Positions 1-5,079 are shown, numbered from the stretch's first letter. The stretch: 5,079 nt of DNA from Pseudomonadota bacterium (GCA_030591195.1 JAUVBO010000350.1:1-5079); one strand, 5' to 3'. Translations and numbers: made by a program. The notes: generated by a model from the letters alone, not told the origin.

Positions 1-24
1 CTGGAACAACTGCAGATCGTGTAG
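1..24 (+). CDS. Possible C-terminal tail of a gene entering from the left (partial)
   Basis: In frame 1 the window opens with seven sense codons (LEQLQIV) followed by TAG at 22-24. The stop is followed directly by a run of strong hairpins starting at 24, which is what one expects just after the end of a gene. The fragment is too short to identify, and a frame-1 stop at this point could also be chance; frame 2 stays open to 256 but does not look coding. If real, this gene converges on the minus-strand lipoprotein gene that ends at 502. Confidence 0.25.
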   Translation: MEQLQIV

Positions 25-117
25 CCACCTTCAGGTGGCCCCTGACCAGGGGCCGCGGAGCGGCCGAGATGCCGCTTTGAGCGGCTCACATTTTGAACCC
101 CCCGGCTTCGCCGGGGG
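24..117. repeat. Cluster of GC-rich palindromes/hairpins
   Basis: Five inverted repeats are packed into 94 bases. GCCACC/GGTGGC has a TTCA loop (24-39). GGCCCCT/AGGGGCC has a GACC loop (37-54). GGCCGC/GCGGCC has a GGA loop (51-65). GCCGCT/AGCGGC has a TTG loop (71-85). CCCCCGGC/GCCGGGGG has a TTC loop (99-117). None is followed by a run of T on either strand, so they are not classical intrinsic terminators, although they start exactly at the putative stop codon at 22-24. They could be REP-like extragenic palindromes, RNA 3'-end stabilisers or a factor-dependent termination region. Confidence 0.5.
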
Positions 118-124
118 ACGGGTT

Positions 125-289
125 AGTGACCGCCAAGGTTCACTCCGGGTCGGGACAGATGTCGCGGAGTGGGGGATCACGTCCAGCGATCGATCCCCTT
201 TTCGTCTACCGATCCGCGGTAGTGACGGTCACTCGCGGTGGTCGATGCCCCTTTGATTGTCCGATCCTCGGAAGTGGGTTGGCACTTCG
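125..289. repeat. Degenerate direct repeats of about 52 bp with AGTG...CACT cores
   Basis: Segments 191-224 and 243-276 match at 25 of 34 positions without gaps, at an offset of 52. Both contain CCGATCC, then CGG, then AGTG, and after a short gap CACT. A looser third copy lies at 155-180 (CGCGGAGTG...TCAC, core 53 bases before the second). A further core at 125-144 reads AGTGACC...TTCACT. The copy at 221-233 is a perfect inverted repeat, AGTGAC-G-GTCACT, set inside CCGCG/CGCGG arms (214-238). They may be binding sites or an old, decayed tandem duplication; no function can be assigned. Confidence 0.45.
172..202 (+). terminator. Weak candidate intrinsic terminator
   Basis: GGGGATC (172-178) pairs with GATCCCC (192-198), giving a 7-bp stem around a 13-base loop, followed by TTTT (199-202). 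The T run is short and the loop large, and the element sits about 150 bases after the possible stop at 22-24. It also lies inside the degenerate repeat array, so the pairing could be incidental. Confidence 0.22.
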
Positions 290-501
290 AGAGATCTGCG
301 ACAGTACTTCGCTCTTGGGAGGCACCGGAGCGGAAGGAACGGGCCACACCTGCCTCGCGTCGCCGCGCAGGACGAATAGTTGCCGGTTGCCCGCGACAGC
401 GTGGGTTCTCCGAGGACACACGCCGGGAGCGGGGCGGCTTGGGATCCGGGCGGTGCGGAAGGCCGGGACCACTGCGGCACGGAGCGTCATCAGGCCCTCG
501 C

Positions 502-1029
502 TCACCTCGAAGGGAACGCCGGACGGTCGGCGGCGAAGACGAACGGGTAGGTGATCGTGATCGGTGGGCCGGCGAACGAGGGAAACCGGGCGCTTTTTCG
601 CACTGCGTCGCAGACACAGCGCGCCGTTGGCTCGTGCGGGTTGAGCTTGACGCCGAGGGAGAAGCCACCCGACAGGGCGGGCCTGACGGCCGTCGGCTGG
701 CCCGCCGGCGAGATCTTCAGGGTGACTGCATAGCGGCCGGCGAGACGATGCCGATCGTAGCAGTCCATCACGCCGGAGGCGGCCAGCCGCATGCCGGTCC
801 TGATCTCCGTGGGGGTCAGGCTCTGGCGTTTCTCTGGGCGGCTCGTCGGTGAAGGTGGCGTCGGAGCCGGCGGTCGGGGCGGCCGGCGCGTCAAGTTCTC
901 GAGTATCGAGAGCGTGCGGTCGCTTCGCCTCGACGGCGGCGGATCCTTTCTGACCTCCGCGGTCGAGCATGCGCAGACGAAGAACGCCGCGACGGCGATG
1001 AGAGACTCGATCGAGGAGCCCTTCATCAT
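502..1029 (-). CDS. Proline-rich lipoprotein with AgmX/PglI-like C-terminal domain
   Basis: This is a 175-residue predicted lipoprotein. The N-terminus has a short charged start, a hydrophobic stretch (about residues 8-20) and a lipobox-like V-C-A-C, with C21 the likely lipidated cysteine. Residues 49-64 form a proline-rich linker. The C-terminal part (about 75-166) has the pattern I associate with AgmX/PglI C-terminal domains of myxobacteria, which are TonB-like. C90 is followed by Y, then comes a G-x-Y-x-V-T-L-x-I-x-x-x-G strand, then C138/C140, then an RFP-x(5)-P-I-T-I-T-YPFVF ending. The domain assignment is from motif memory. Two adjacent ATG codons are possible starts (1029 and 1026); the Shine-Dalgarno AGGGGGA at 1039-1033 is 3 bases from the first and 6 from the second, so 1026 is also credible. 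Only 8 bases separate it from the Hsp70 stop, whose TAG overlaps the ribosome site, so the two genes are probably cotranscribed and translationally coupled. It should sit in the outer or inner membrane facing the periplasm; its partner is unknown. Confidence 0.8.
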   Translation of the reverse strand: MMKGSSIESLIAVAAFFVCACSTAEVRKDPPPSRRSDRTLSILENLTRRPPRPPAPTPPSPTSRPEKRQSLTPTEIRTGMRLAASGVMDCYDRHRLAGRYAVTLKISPAGQPTAVRPALSGGFSLGVKLNPHEPTARCVCDAVRKSARFPSFAGPPITITYPFVFAADRPAFPSR

Positions 1030-1032
1030 CGG

Positions 1033-1039
1033 TCCCCCT
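1033..1039 (-). promoter_or_regulatory. Ribosome binding site overlapping the Hsp70 stop codon
   Basis: On the minus strand, AGGGGGA (1039 to 1033) is a strong Shine-Dalgarno match just before tandem ATG codons at 1029 and 1026. Its first two bases belong to the TAG stop of the upstream Hsp70 gene. This supports starting the lipoprotein here rather than at the upstream ATG at 1146 inside the Hsp70 gene, and suggests coupling by terminating ribosomes. Confidence 0.6.
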
Positions 1040-3878
1040 ACGCGAGGCGCAGGCCGGCGGGCAGGGCGTCGCCGAAGAGCTGGGCCTTTTCCTGCTCCTG
1101 CAGCACGGTGACCTCGAGCACCAGCTGGAGCAGCGACTCGGGGCACTCGACCGCGCGCAGGCGGGCGACCAGCTTGGCCCGGAGTTGCTCGTCGACATCA
1201 CGCCCGGCGTCGCCGCAGAGCCGGGCCAGCTGGACCACGGCCAGGGCGACGTTGCGGTGCTTGGCCCAGTCGAGGGCCAGCAGCCGGTCGATCCAGCCCT
1301 CGACCTTGTCGCGGCTGACCACCTCGTCGATCGGTCCGTACAGCGGCACCCGGGCGCCGATCCGACCCACGGCCCAGAAGGCGAAGTCGCCGCGGCCGGC
1401 CACCGCGTTGCGCAGGGCGACGTCGCCGAGCCCCTCCTTGGAGCGGATCGGCAGCCGCTCGAGGCTGGCCACCGCGCGCCACATCTCGGCCAGCTCCTGG
1501 CGGTTGAGGCCCTCGCCCTCGCCGCCGCCCCGCTTCGCCTTCTTGCCCTTCTTGCCCTTGCCGCCCTTCTTGCCCTTGCCGGTGCTGCCGCTCGACTTGA
1601 GCGCCGCGCCCGACAGCAGCGGCGGGGCGAGCTTGGTCGACAGCTCGAGCTGCTGGCCGCGGTCCAGCCCGCCCGAGACCCGACGCCACATGACCCACCA
1701 GCCGATGCGGCACCAGAGCTCCTGCTCGTGCTTGAGCCCCGAGCGGAAGACGCGCCAGAGCTGGTCGATGCGCTGGGGGTCGAGGGGGTCCCCGAAGCCC
1801 GGGCGTAGCAGCACGCCAGCCAGGTGCAGCCAGGCGGCCTCGTGATCGGTGCTTCGCTCGCGCGTCTCGGACATCTCCCACAGGGTGCCCCAGAGCGAGC
1901 GGACCAGCGGGCCGGGCCAGTCGAGCCGCTCGGCCTCGAGCAACGCCTCGAGCCGCTTGGCGAGGGTGCGCGGCCCGTCGTCACCCCGGCCGTGGCCAGC
2001 GAAGCCGGCGCGGACCTCGCCGGCCGCGTCGGACTGGCGCTCCTCGCTGATCTCGAGGCTCGCGTCACCCACCGCGGCCGCTGGGCCGCCTGACTGTCCC
2101 GCGAGGCTCGTCGACGCCGCCTCGTCGCGAACCGAGAACTCGATGTCCCAGCGATGGTCGCTCTGCTTGGACTCGCACCAGAGCTGCACGGTGCCGATCT
2201 CGGTCAGGCGAGCGGCGAGCGCTACCGGCACGGTGCGGTTGGACTCGCTGCCGCGGTCGAAGCTGAGCACGGTGTGGATCGGCGGCAGGTCGATGAAGAC
2301 GTCGTCGGTGACGGTGACCACGTCGCCCGGGTCGTGGCCGAGAGGCGCGGTGGTGCTGTGCAGCGGGAAGCTCACCGGACGATCGGTCACCAGCTCGAAG
2401 GCGCGGCTGTCGACCCGGCTCTCGTCGCCCTCCTCGATGCCGAAGGGAATCAGACAGACGGCGCGCTTGGCGGTGGTGTTGGCGTCGGCCACGCCGACGT
2501 AGTAGGCGCGGGCCGTGCCGCCGCGGATCCGCACCCCGCGTCCGACGGCGCGCACCAGCCCGTAGGACGCCGCGCCGAGGGCGACGGCGAGGTCGAGGCT
2601 GCGGCTCTCGAGCACCGTCGGCTCCTCGCCGAACCAGTCGCTGACGGTCGCGATCACCCGGTCCTGGACCAGGGTCGCCTTCATCGCGCCGCCGTTGAAC
2701 AGCATCGCGTCGGGCCGGGCGTCGTGGCGATGGAGGAAGGCCGCCAGGTTGCGGGTCACCGCCGGCTCGGTGGCGTAGGGCAGCCCCAGCTCCTGCAGGC
2801 CGAGGCGTGCTCGCTGGGGCGGCTCGTCGTAGGTCACCTGCGGGAAGAAGCCGTCGAGCACCAGCTCGTTGACCTCGTCGCGGAAGAGGTCGATCCGCAG
2901 GCTGCCGCCGATGACCTTCGAGCCGCGCCCGGCGATGGTGATCGGGTGGCGGTCCTCGTCGCCCGGCCCGAGCAGCTTCTCCTTCGCCTCGCGGCAGGAG
3001 TGGACCAGCGCCCCCCACTGCTTGGCCGACAGCTCGCCGGCGCGCTTCACCAGCCGCTTCTCGAGGTGGCGCGCGAGCGCCAGGTCCATGTTGTCGCCGC
3101 CGAGCAGGATGTGGTCGCCGACGGCGACTCGCTCGAGGCTCATCCCGTCGCCCTCGCCGCGCACGGCGATCAAGGAGAAGTCGCTGGTGCCGCCGCCGAC
3201 GTCGCAGACCAGCACCGTCTGGCCGTCCTCGAGCTGCTCGCGCCAGAACTCGCCCTGGCTGCGGACCCAGCTGTAGAAGGCGGCCTGGGGCTCCTCGAGC
3301 AGGGTCAGCTTGCCTAGCCCGGCCTGGCGCGCGCCGCGGACGGTCAGCTCGCGGGCCACCTCGTCGAACGAGGCCGGCACGGTGAGCACCACGTCGCTCT
3401 CGGCCATGCACCACTCGGAACGGCCCTCGGACCGCTGCTGATCCCATGCTTCGCGCAGGTGCTGCAGGTAGCGTGCGGCGGCTTCGATCGGCGAGACGTG
3501 GGGGACCTCCGATGGGCTGCCCCAGGGCAGCAAGGCCGACTCCCGGTCGACGCCGGGGTGACAGAGCCACGACTTGGCCGACGAGACCAGCCGGGCCGGT
3601 ACCAGCGAGCCCTGGTCGCGGGCGAAGGTCCCGACGGCGTAGTCCCGTCCCTCGTCCCACGGCACGCCGGTGGCGCCGGCTGGCAGCTCGTGGGCGCCGG
3701 GCAGGTAGAGAAACGAGGGCAGGCCTGGCTTGCTGGCGACCTTGCCGGCGTCGATCAGCTGCGGCACCGAAAACAGCCGGATCGGAGGCTCTTCGGCCGG
3801 GTCGGCGAGGTCGACGTAGGCCAGGGCGCTGTTGGTGGTTCCGAGGTCGATGCCGATGATGAAGCGAGACTGTCCCAT
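1038..3878 (-). CDS. Large atypical Hsp70 (DnaK-like ATPase) with C-terminal extension
   Basis: The product has 946 residues against about 640 for DnaK. The Hsp70 nucleotide-binding domain occupies about residues 5-445. Its phosphate-1 motif is IIGIDLGTTNS (7-17), followed by LTVPASF (165-171), LEEPQAAFYSW (194-204), phosphate-2 DVGGGTSDFSL (226-236), LGGDNMDLALA (259-269) and an adenosine motif MLFNGGAMK (392-400). ATP binding and hydrolysis are thus expected. Residues about 455-585 look like a diverged beta substrate-binding region (ELVTDRPVSFPL, VPVALAARLTEIGTVQL). The remainder, about 635-946, is a helical domain unlike the DnaK lid; I believe it is the family catalogued as DUF3731, found behind atypical bacterial Hsp70s. 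Within it lies a lysine/glycine-rich, low-complexity segment (767-787). The protein should be cytoplasmic, with no signal peptide, and its clients are unknown. The ATG at 3878 is chosen because it precedes the phosphate-1 strand by the usual few residues; its ribosome site is weak. It is the first gene of an operon with the lipoprotein downstream. No CIRCE heat-shock element is visible upstream. Confidence 0.93.
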   Translation of the reverse strand: MGQSRFIIGIDLGTTNSALAYVDLADPAEEPPIRLFSVPQLIDAGKVASKPGLPSFLYLPGAHELPAGATGVPWDEGRDYAVGTFARDQGSLVPARLVSSAKSWLCHPGVDRESALLPWGSPSEVPHVSPIEAAARYLQHLREAWDQQRSEGRSEWCMAESDVVLTVPASFDEVARELTVRGARQAGLGKLTLLEEPQAAFYSWVRSQGEFWREQLEDGQTVLVCDVGGGTSDFSLIAVRGEGDGMSLERVAVGDHILLGGDNMDLALARHLEKRLVKRAGELSAKQWGALVHSCREAKEKLLGPGDEDRHPITIAGRGSKVIGGSLRIDLFRDEVNELVLDGFFPQVTYDEPPQRARLGLQELGLPYATEPAVTRNLAAFLHRHDARPDAMLFNGGAMKATLVQDRVIATVSDWFGEEPTVLESRSLDLAVALGAASYGLVRAVGRGVRIRGGTARAYYVGVADANTTAKRAVCLIPFGIEEGDESRVDSRAFELVTDRPVSFPLHSTTAPLGHDPGDVVTVTDDVFIDLPPIHTVLSFDRGSESNRTVPVALAARLTEIGTVQLWCESKQSDHRWDIEFSVRDEAASTSLAGQSGGPAAAVGDASLEISEERQSDAAGEVRAGFAGHGRGDDGPRTLAKRLEALLEAERLDWPGPLVRSLWGTLWEMSETRERSTDHEAAWLHLAGVLLRPGFGDPLDPQRIDQLWRVFRSGLKHEQELWCRIGWWVMWRRVSGGLDRGQQLELSTKLAPPLLSGAALKSSGSTGKGKKGGKGKKGKKAKRGGGEGEGLNRQELAEMWRAVASLERLPIRSKEGLGDVALRNAVAGRGDFAFWAVGRIGARVPLYGPIDEVVSRDKVEGWIDRLLALDWAKHRNVALAVVQLARLCGDAGRDVDEQLRAKLVARLRAVECPESLLQLVLEVTVLQEQEKAQLFGDALPAGLRLA

Positions 3879-4022
3879 GCGCTCGTCAGTTTACCGGAGA
3901 CGCCCCGGGCATGGCTAGCGTTGCTCAGGGTGCTGCGGGTTTTAGACAGGCGATCTCGGGCGAGGCGGCCAGTCCTTGAACGCGGTAGCCACGTGGTGCC
4001 CCACAACCTATGATTGTCGTCG
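3879..4022. promoter_or_regulatory. Divergent intergenic region (Hsp70 operon / zinc-ribbon gene)
   Basis: This 144-base gap must hold the promoters of both divergent genes unless they are transcribed from farther away. On the plus strand TATGAT (4009-4014) is a good -10 hexamer; initiation about 7 bases later would fall at or next to the GTG at 4023, giving a leaderless mRNA, which fits the lack of a Shine-Dalgarno there. No good -35 is found at 17 bases; TTGAAC (3976-3981) is too far away (27). An 8-base palindrome CCACGTGG (3989-3996) lies in the middle. On the minus strand no convincing promoter pair was found. Confidence 0.25.
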
Positions 4023-4592
4023 GTGTCCTACCGCGACGAAAAGGCGGCGCTCCATGCGCAGGTGTCGGTTCTCGAGCGGGAGCTGAAGGACTACCGCGAT
4101 CAGCGTCCGTGTCCGACCTGCGGCAGCCCCAACCAGACTGGCGCCCGGTTTTGCAGCGGTTGCGCGGCCAGGCTGGAGACGGCCGCGCACCCGAGCATTC
4201 GACGCCGCCAGCTGGCGGCGGTCGGTGCGCTGTCGATCGTGACGCTGTCGCTCTACAACATCTATCTGGTCTACGCCTGGGCCAAGGACCTCAATCAGCT
4301 CCTTGGACAGCCACGGCGCAATCCAAACACCGTGCTGATCCTGTCGATCGTCACGCTGGGCATCGCGCCGCTGGTCTTCGAGTGCCTCTACGCCCGCGAG
4401 GTCGAGGAGCTGGCGCGCCACTTCGGCTGCCGCCTCCACCTGCGGCGACTCGCGACCACCGTCCTGGTCATCAACGTCACCGCCCTGATCCTGTCGATCA
4501 TCCCGTTCGGGGCGCTCGTTGGTCTTCCCCTGGGAGCCAGCGCGACGGTCCTGCTCCAGCGAGAGCTCAACGTCTTCGCCAGCGGCGGGTGA
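4023..4592 (+). CDS. Zinc-ribbon, multi-pass membrane protein (DUF4234-like)
   Basis: This is a 189-residue protein counted from GTG at 4023. Residues 4-27 are charged and probably form a short helix or coiled coil ([19 protein letters not shown]). A zinc ribbon follows, C30-P-T-C33 and C44-S-G-C47, typical of cytoplasmic treble-clef/ribbon heads. The rest is membrane-embedded, with hydrophobic segments at about 64-86, 103-123 and 143-175. The first two share the pattern LSIVTL-x-[LI]...[YF]..YA-[WR]...-[DE]-L/V, which resembles DUF4234-type modules and suggests an internal duplication. The substrate or partner is unknown; the ribbon may bind protein, metal or nucleic acid at the membrane. 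The start is uncertain: an in-frame TTG at 4014 would add three residues ([10 protein letters not shown]), and neither codon has a Shine-Dalgarno. The ATG at 4010 is in another frame. The gene diverges from the Hsp70 operon, and 139 bases separate it from the peroxiredoxin. Confidence 0.82.
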   Translation: MSYRDEKAALHAQVSVLERELKDYRDQRPCPTCGSPNQTGARFCSGCAARLETAAHPSIRRRQLAAVGALSIVTLSLYNIYLVYAWAKDLNQLLGQPRRNPNTVLILSIVTLGIAPLVFECLYAREVEELARHFGCRLHLRRLATTVLVINVTALILSIIPFGALVGLPLGASATVLLQRELNVFASGG

Positions 4593-4655
4593 GCAGCCTC
4601 CGGCCGAGGCCCGGGCGGAGCTGAGCGGCGCCCACGTTGGGGCCACTATTTCGCT

Positions 4656-4673
4656 CAAGTTTGTTCCCACTTG
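4656..4673. promoter_or_regulatory. Inverted repeat upstream of the peroxiredoxin gene
   Basis: CAAGT (4656-4660) and ACTTG (4669-4673) form a perfect 5-base inverted repeat with an 8-base spacer, in the non-coding gap before the peroxiredoxin start. Just downstream, TTGTCG (4671-4676) and TAGGGT (4695-4700) are 18 bases apart and could be a poor -35/-10 pair that the repeat would overlap. It could be a repressor or activator site, but short repeats of this size also arise by chance. Confidence 0.2.
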
Positions 4674-4717
4674 TCGGTGCCCGGCGCACGACGCTAGGGT
4701 TCGCCTTGGGCTCCAAC

Positions 4718-4722
4718 AGAGG
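4718..4722 (+). promoter_or_regulatory. Ribosome binding site supporting the peroxiredoxin start at 4732
   Basis: AGAGG at 4718-4722 is 9 bases before ATG 4732, with a second purine run AGGGA (4725-4729) closer in. It is the better-supported initiation site; the internal ATG at 4846 has only GGAG (4833-4836) and GA-rich sequence before it, all of which also reads as coding (AETERERM). Confidence 0.45.
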
Positions 4723-4731
4723 TTAGGGAAC

Positions 4732-5079
4732 ATGGCCGACAACAAGACTCAGGGCTGCGTCGCGCCAGCTGGCGGCCCGATCGCCGCTGCGTCGGAGCAG
4801 CCGCCAGGAACGCGTTCGGAGCGCGCAGAAACGGAGCGAGAGAGAATGCACGCATCGGTTGGCAAGCAAGCGCCCGACTTCGAGGCCTCGGCCTTCCACG
4901 AGGGCGGCTTCAAGACCATCAAGCTCTCGGACTTCCGGGGCAAGTGGGTCTTCCTCTGCTTCTACCCGGGTGACTTCACCTTCGTCTGACCGACCGAATT
5001 GACGGCGGTCGCCGTTCGCTACGAAGCGTTGAAGGAGCTGGGCGTGGAAGTGTTGGCGATGAGCACGGATAGTCGCTTC
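4732..5079 (+). CDS. Selenocysteine-containing peroxiredoxin (AhpC/Prx family), 3' partial
   Basis: A thiol/selenol peroxidase of the AhpC/TSA (2-Cys Prx1-like) fold, which reduces hydrogen peroxide and organic hydroperoxides in the cytoplasm. Residues 40-85 show the Prx N-terminus: [10 protein letters not shown] (43-52), [22 protein letters not shown] (64-85). The active-site pattern P79-x3-T83-x2-[Cys] is completed by TGA at codon 86 (4987-4989), where the peroxidatic cysteine belongs. The frame then continues without interruption as [20 protein letters not shown], then [10 protein letters not shown], to the window edge, all expected Prx sequence. The TGA is therefore read as selenocysteine, supported by a SECIS-like hairpin right after it. 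Naive gene calling would stop at 4989 and give an 85-residue truncated product. Residues 1-38 are a polar extension with one cysteine (C9) before the usual Prx start; the alternative start is ATG 4846 (M39). The resolving cysteine and C-terminus lie outside the window. Sec-type peroxiredoxins (PrxU) are known from anaerobes and deltaproteobacterial lineages. Confidence 0.88.
4995..5018 (+). promoter_or_regulatory. Bacterial SECIS-like hairpin for UGA recoding
   Basis: CGGC (5003-5006) pairs with GCCG (5011-5014) to close a GGUC tetraloop (5007-5010). On the 5' side UUGA (4999-5002) bulges, and CGAA (4995-4998) then pairs with UUCG (5015-5018). Alternatively A5002-U5015 and G5001-U5016 extend the upper stem. 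Seventeen bases separate the UGA from the loop, inside the spacing usual for bacterial SECIS elements. A GGU-containing apical loop with a 5' bulge matches the features SelB reads in the E. coli fdhF element. A competing hairpin (4988-5010, loop AAUUGA) overlaps the UGA and would be melted by a ribosome paused there. The structure is paired by eye, not energy-calculated. Confidence 0.7.

Larger units (their letters stand above)
25..501. other. 477-base region without a convincing gene
   Basis: No frame on either strand here gives a protein with recognisable domains or plausible composition; the open frames are arginine/proline-rich products of high GC and mostly continue as shadows of the lipoprotein gene. 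The left part (24-117) is packed with palindromes. The middle (about 125-289) carries degenerate direct repeats with AGTG...CACT cores. In 290-501 I see no repeat, RNA gene or clear terminator, and none is evident just after the lipoprotein stop at 502. It is likely a spacer between two convergent genes. Confidence 0.5.

Noticed and set aside
238..852. Plus-strand open frame over the left spacer and antisense to the lipoprotein
   Set aside because: The portion in the spacer has no recognisable domain and the rest is antisense to a credible lipoprotein gene.
1030..1146. Upstream ATG (1146) for the lipoprotein
   Set aside because: It would add 39 arginine/proline-rich residues overlapping the Hsp70 C-terminus and bury the lipoprotein signal peptide; the strong ribosome site lies directly before 1029/1026.
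206..2068. Minus-strand open frame of 620 codons across the Hsp70 C-terminus and lipoprotein
   Set aside because: It is a serine/arginine/alanine-rich frame-shifted shadow of two well-supported genes, without recognisable domains.
2154..3317. Long plus-strand open frame (387 codons) opposite the Hsp70 gene
   Set aside because: It is antisense to a clear Hsp70 coding region; its composition (rich in A, E, G, V, Q, R with no motifs) is the usual mirror of high-GC codon bias.
2065..3660. Minus-strand open frame of 531 codons inside the Hsp70 gene
   Set aside because: It is an alternative frame of the same strand, almost entirely R, P, A and G, which is typical frameshift translation of high-GC coding DNA.
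3879..4022. CIRCE or similar heat-shock operator upstream of the Hsp70 gene
   Set aside because: No TTAGCACTC/GAGTGCTAA inverted repeat is present, which fits an atypical Hsp70 outside the classical heat-shock regulon.
4008..4745. Minus-strand open frame of 245 codons opposite the zinc-ribbon gene
   Set aside because: The opposite strand encodes a protein with zinc-ribbon cysteines and membrane segments; this frame has no recognisable features and spans the intergenic gap.
4987..4989. TGA as a true stop giving an 85-residue protein (or 156 residues from an upstream ATG at 4519)
   Set aside because: The truncated product would end one residue before the catalytic position, while the same frame continues with strongly Prx-like sequence. 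The start at 4519 lies inside the zinc-ribbon gene in another frame and its extra residues look like shadow translation.
1..5079. CRISPR arrays, tRNA, rRNA, insertion sequences
   Set aside because: No regular short repeats with unique spacers, no cloverleaf or rRNA signature, and no transposase motif or terminal inverted repeats were found by reading both strands.

Overview
The window is high-GC DNA with third-position GC bias in its coding regions. The gene content points to the old Deltaproteobacteria, most likely a myxobacterium-like (Myxococcota) or related lineage. The grounds are a lipoprotein with an AgmX/PglI-type C-terminal domain, a large non-canonical Hsp70, a zinc-ribbon membrane protein of DUF4234-like character, and a UGA-containing peroxiredoxin. 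The taxonomic placement is inference from gene content; no rRNA or tRNA is present.

Layout, left to right. Positions 1-24 may be the last seven codons of a plus-strand gene. Positions 25-501 hold no convincing gene: first a dense run of GC-rich palindromes (24-117), then degenerate direct repeats of about 52 bp carrying AGTG...CACT cores (about 125-289), then unremarkable sequence. On the minus strand, 3878 to 1038 encodes a 946-residue Hsp70 relative with a long C-terminal extension. Eight bases after its stop, with a shared Shine-Dalgarno/stop region, begins a 175-residue proline-rich lipoprotein (1029 to 502). The two almost certainly form one operon. A short divergent intergenic region (3879-4022) separates the Hsp70 gene from a plus-strand gene for a zinc-ribbon, multi-pass membrane protein (4023-4592). 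After a 139-base gap, a plus-strand peroxiredoxin gene starts at 4732 and runs off the right edge.

The most notable feature is the peroxiredoxin. Its frame meets a TGA at 4987-4989, exactly where the peroxidatic cysteine of the P-x3-T-x2-C active site should be. The same frame then continues with textbook peroxiredoxin sequence (PTEL...[14 protein letters not shown]) to the window end. Immediately downstream lies a hairpin with a GGUC apical loop and a 5'-side bulge, resembling a bacterial SECIS element. The gene is therefore best read as a selenoprotein (Sec86), not as a truncated 85-residue protein. The selenocysteine machinery (SelA, SelB, SelC, SelD) is not in this window and would have to be elsewhere in the genome.

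Functionally, the window joins a protein-quality-control or envelope operon (atypical Hsp70 plus lipoprotein) to a membrane protein of unknown role and a peroxide-detoxifying selenoenzyme. Nothing in the sequence shows that the two halves act together.
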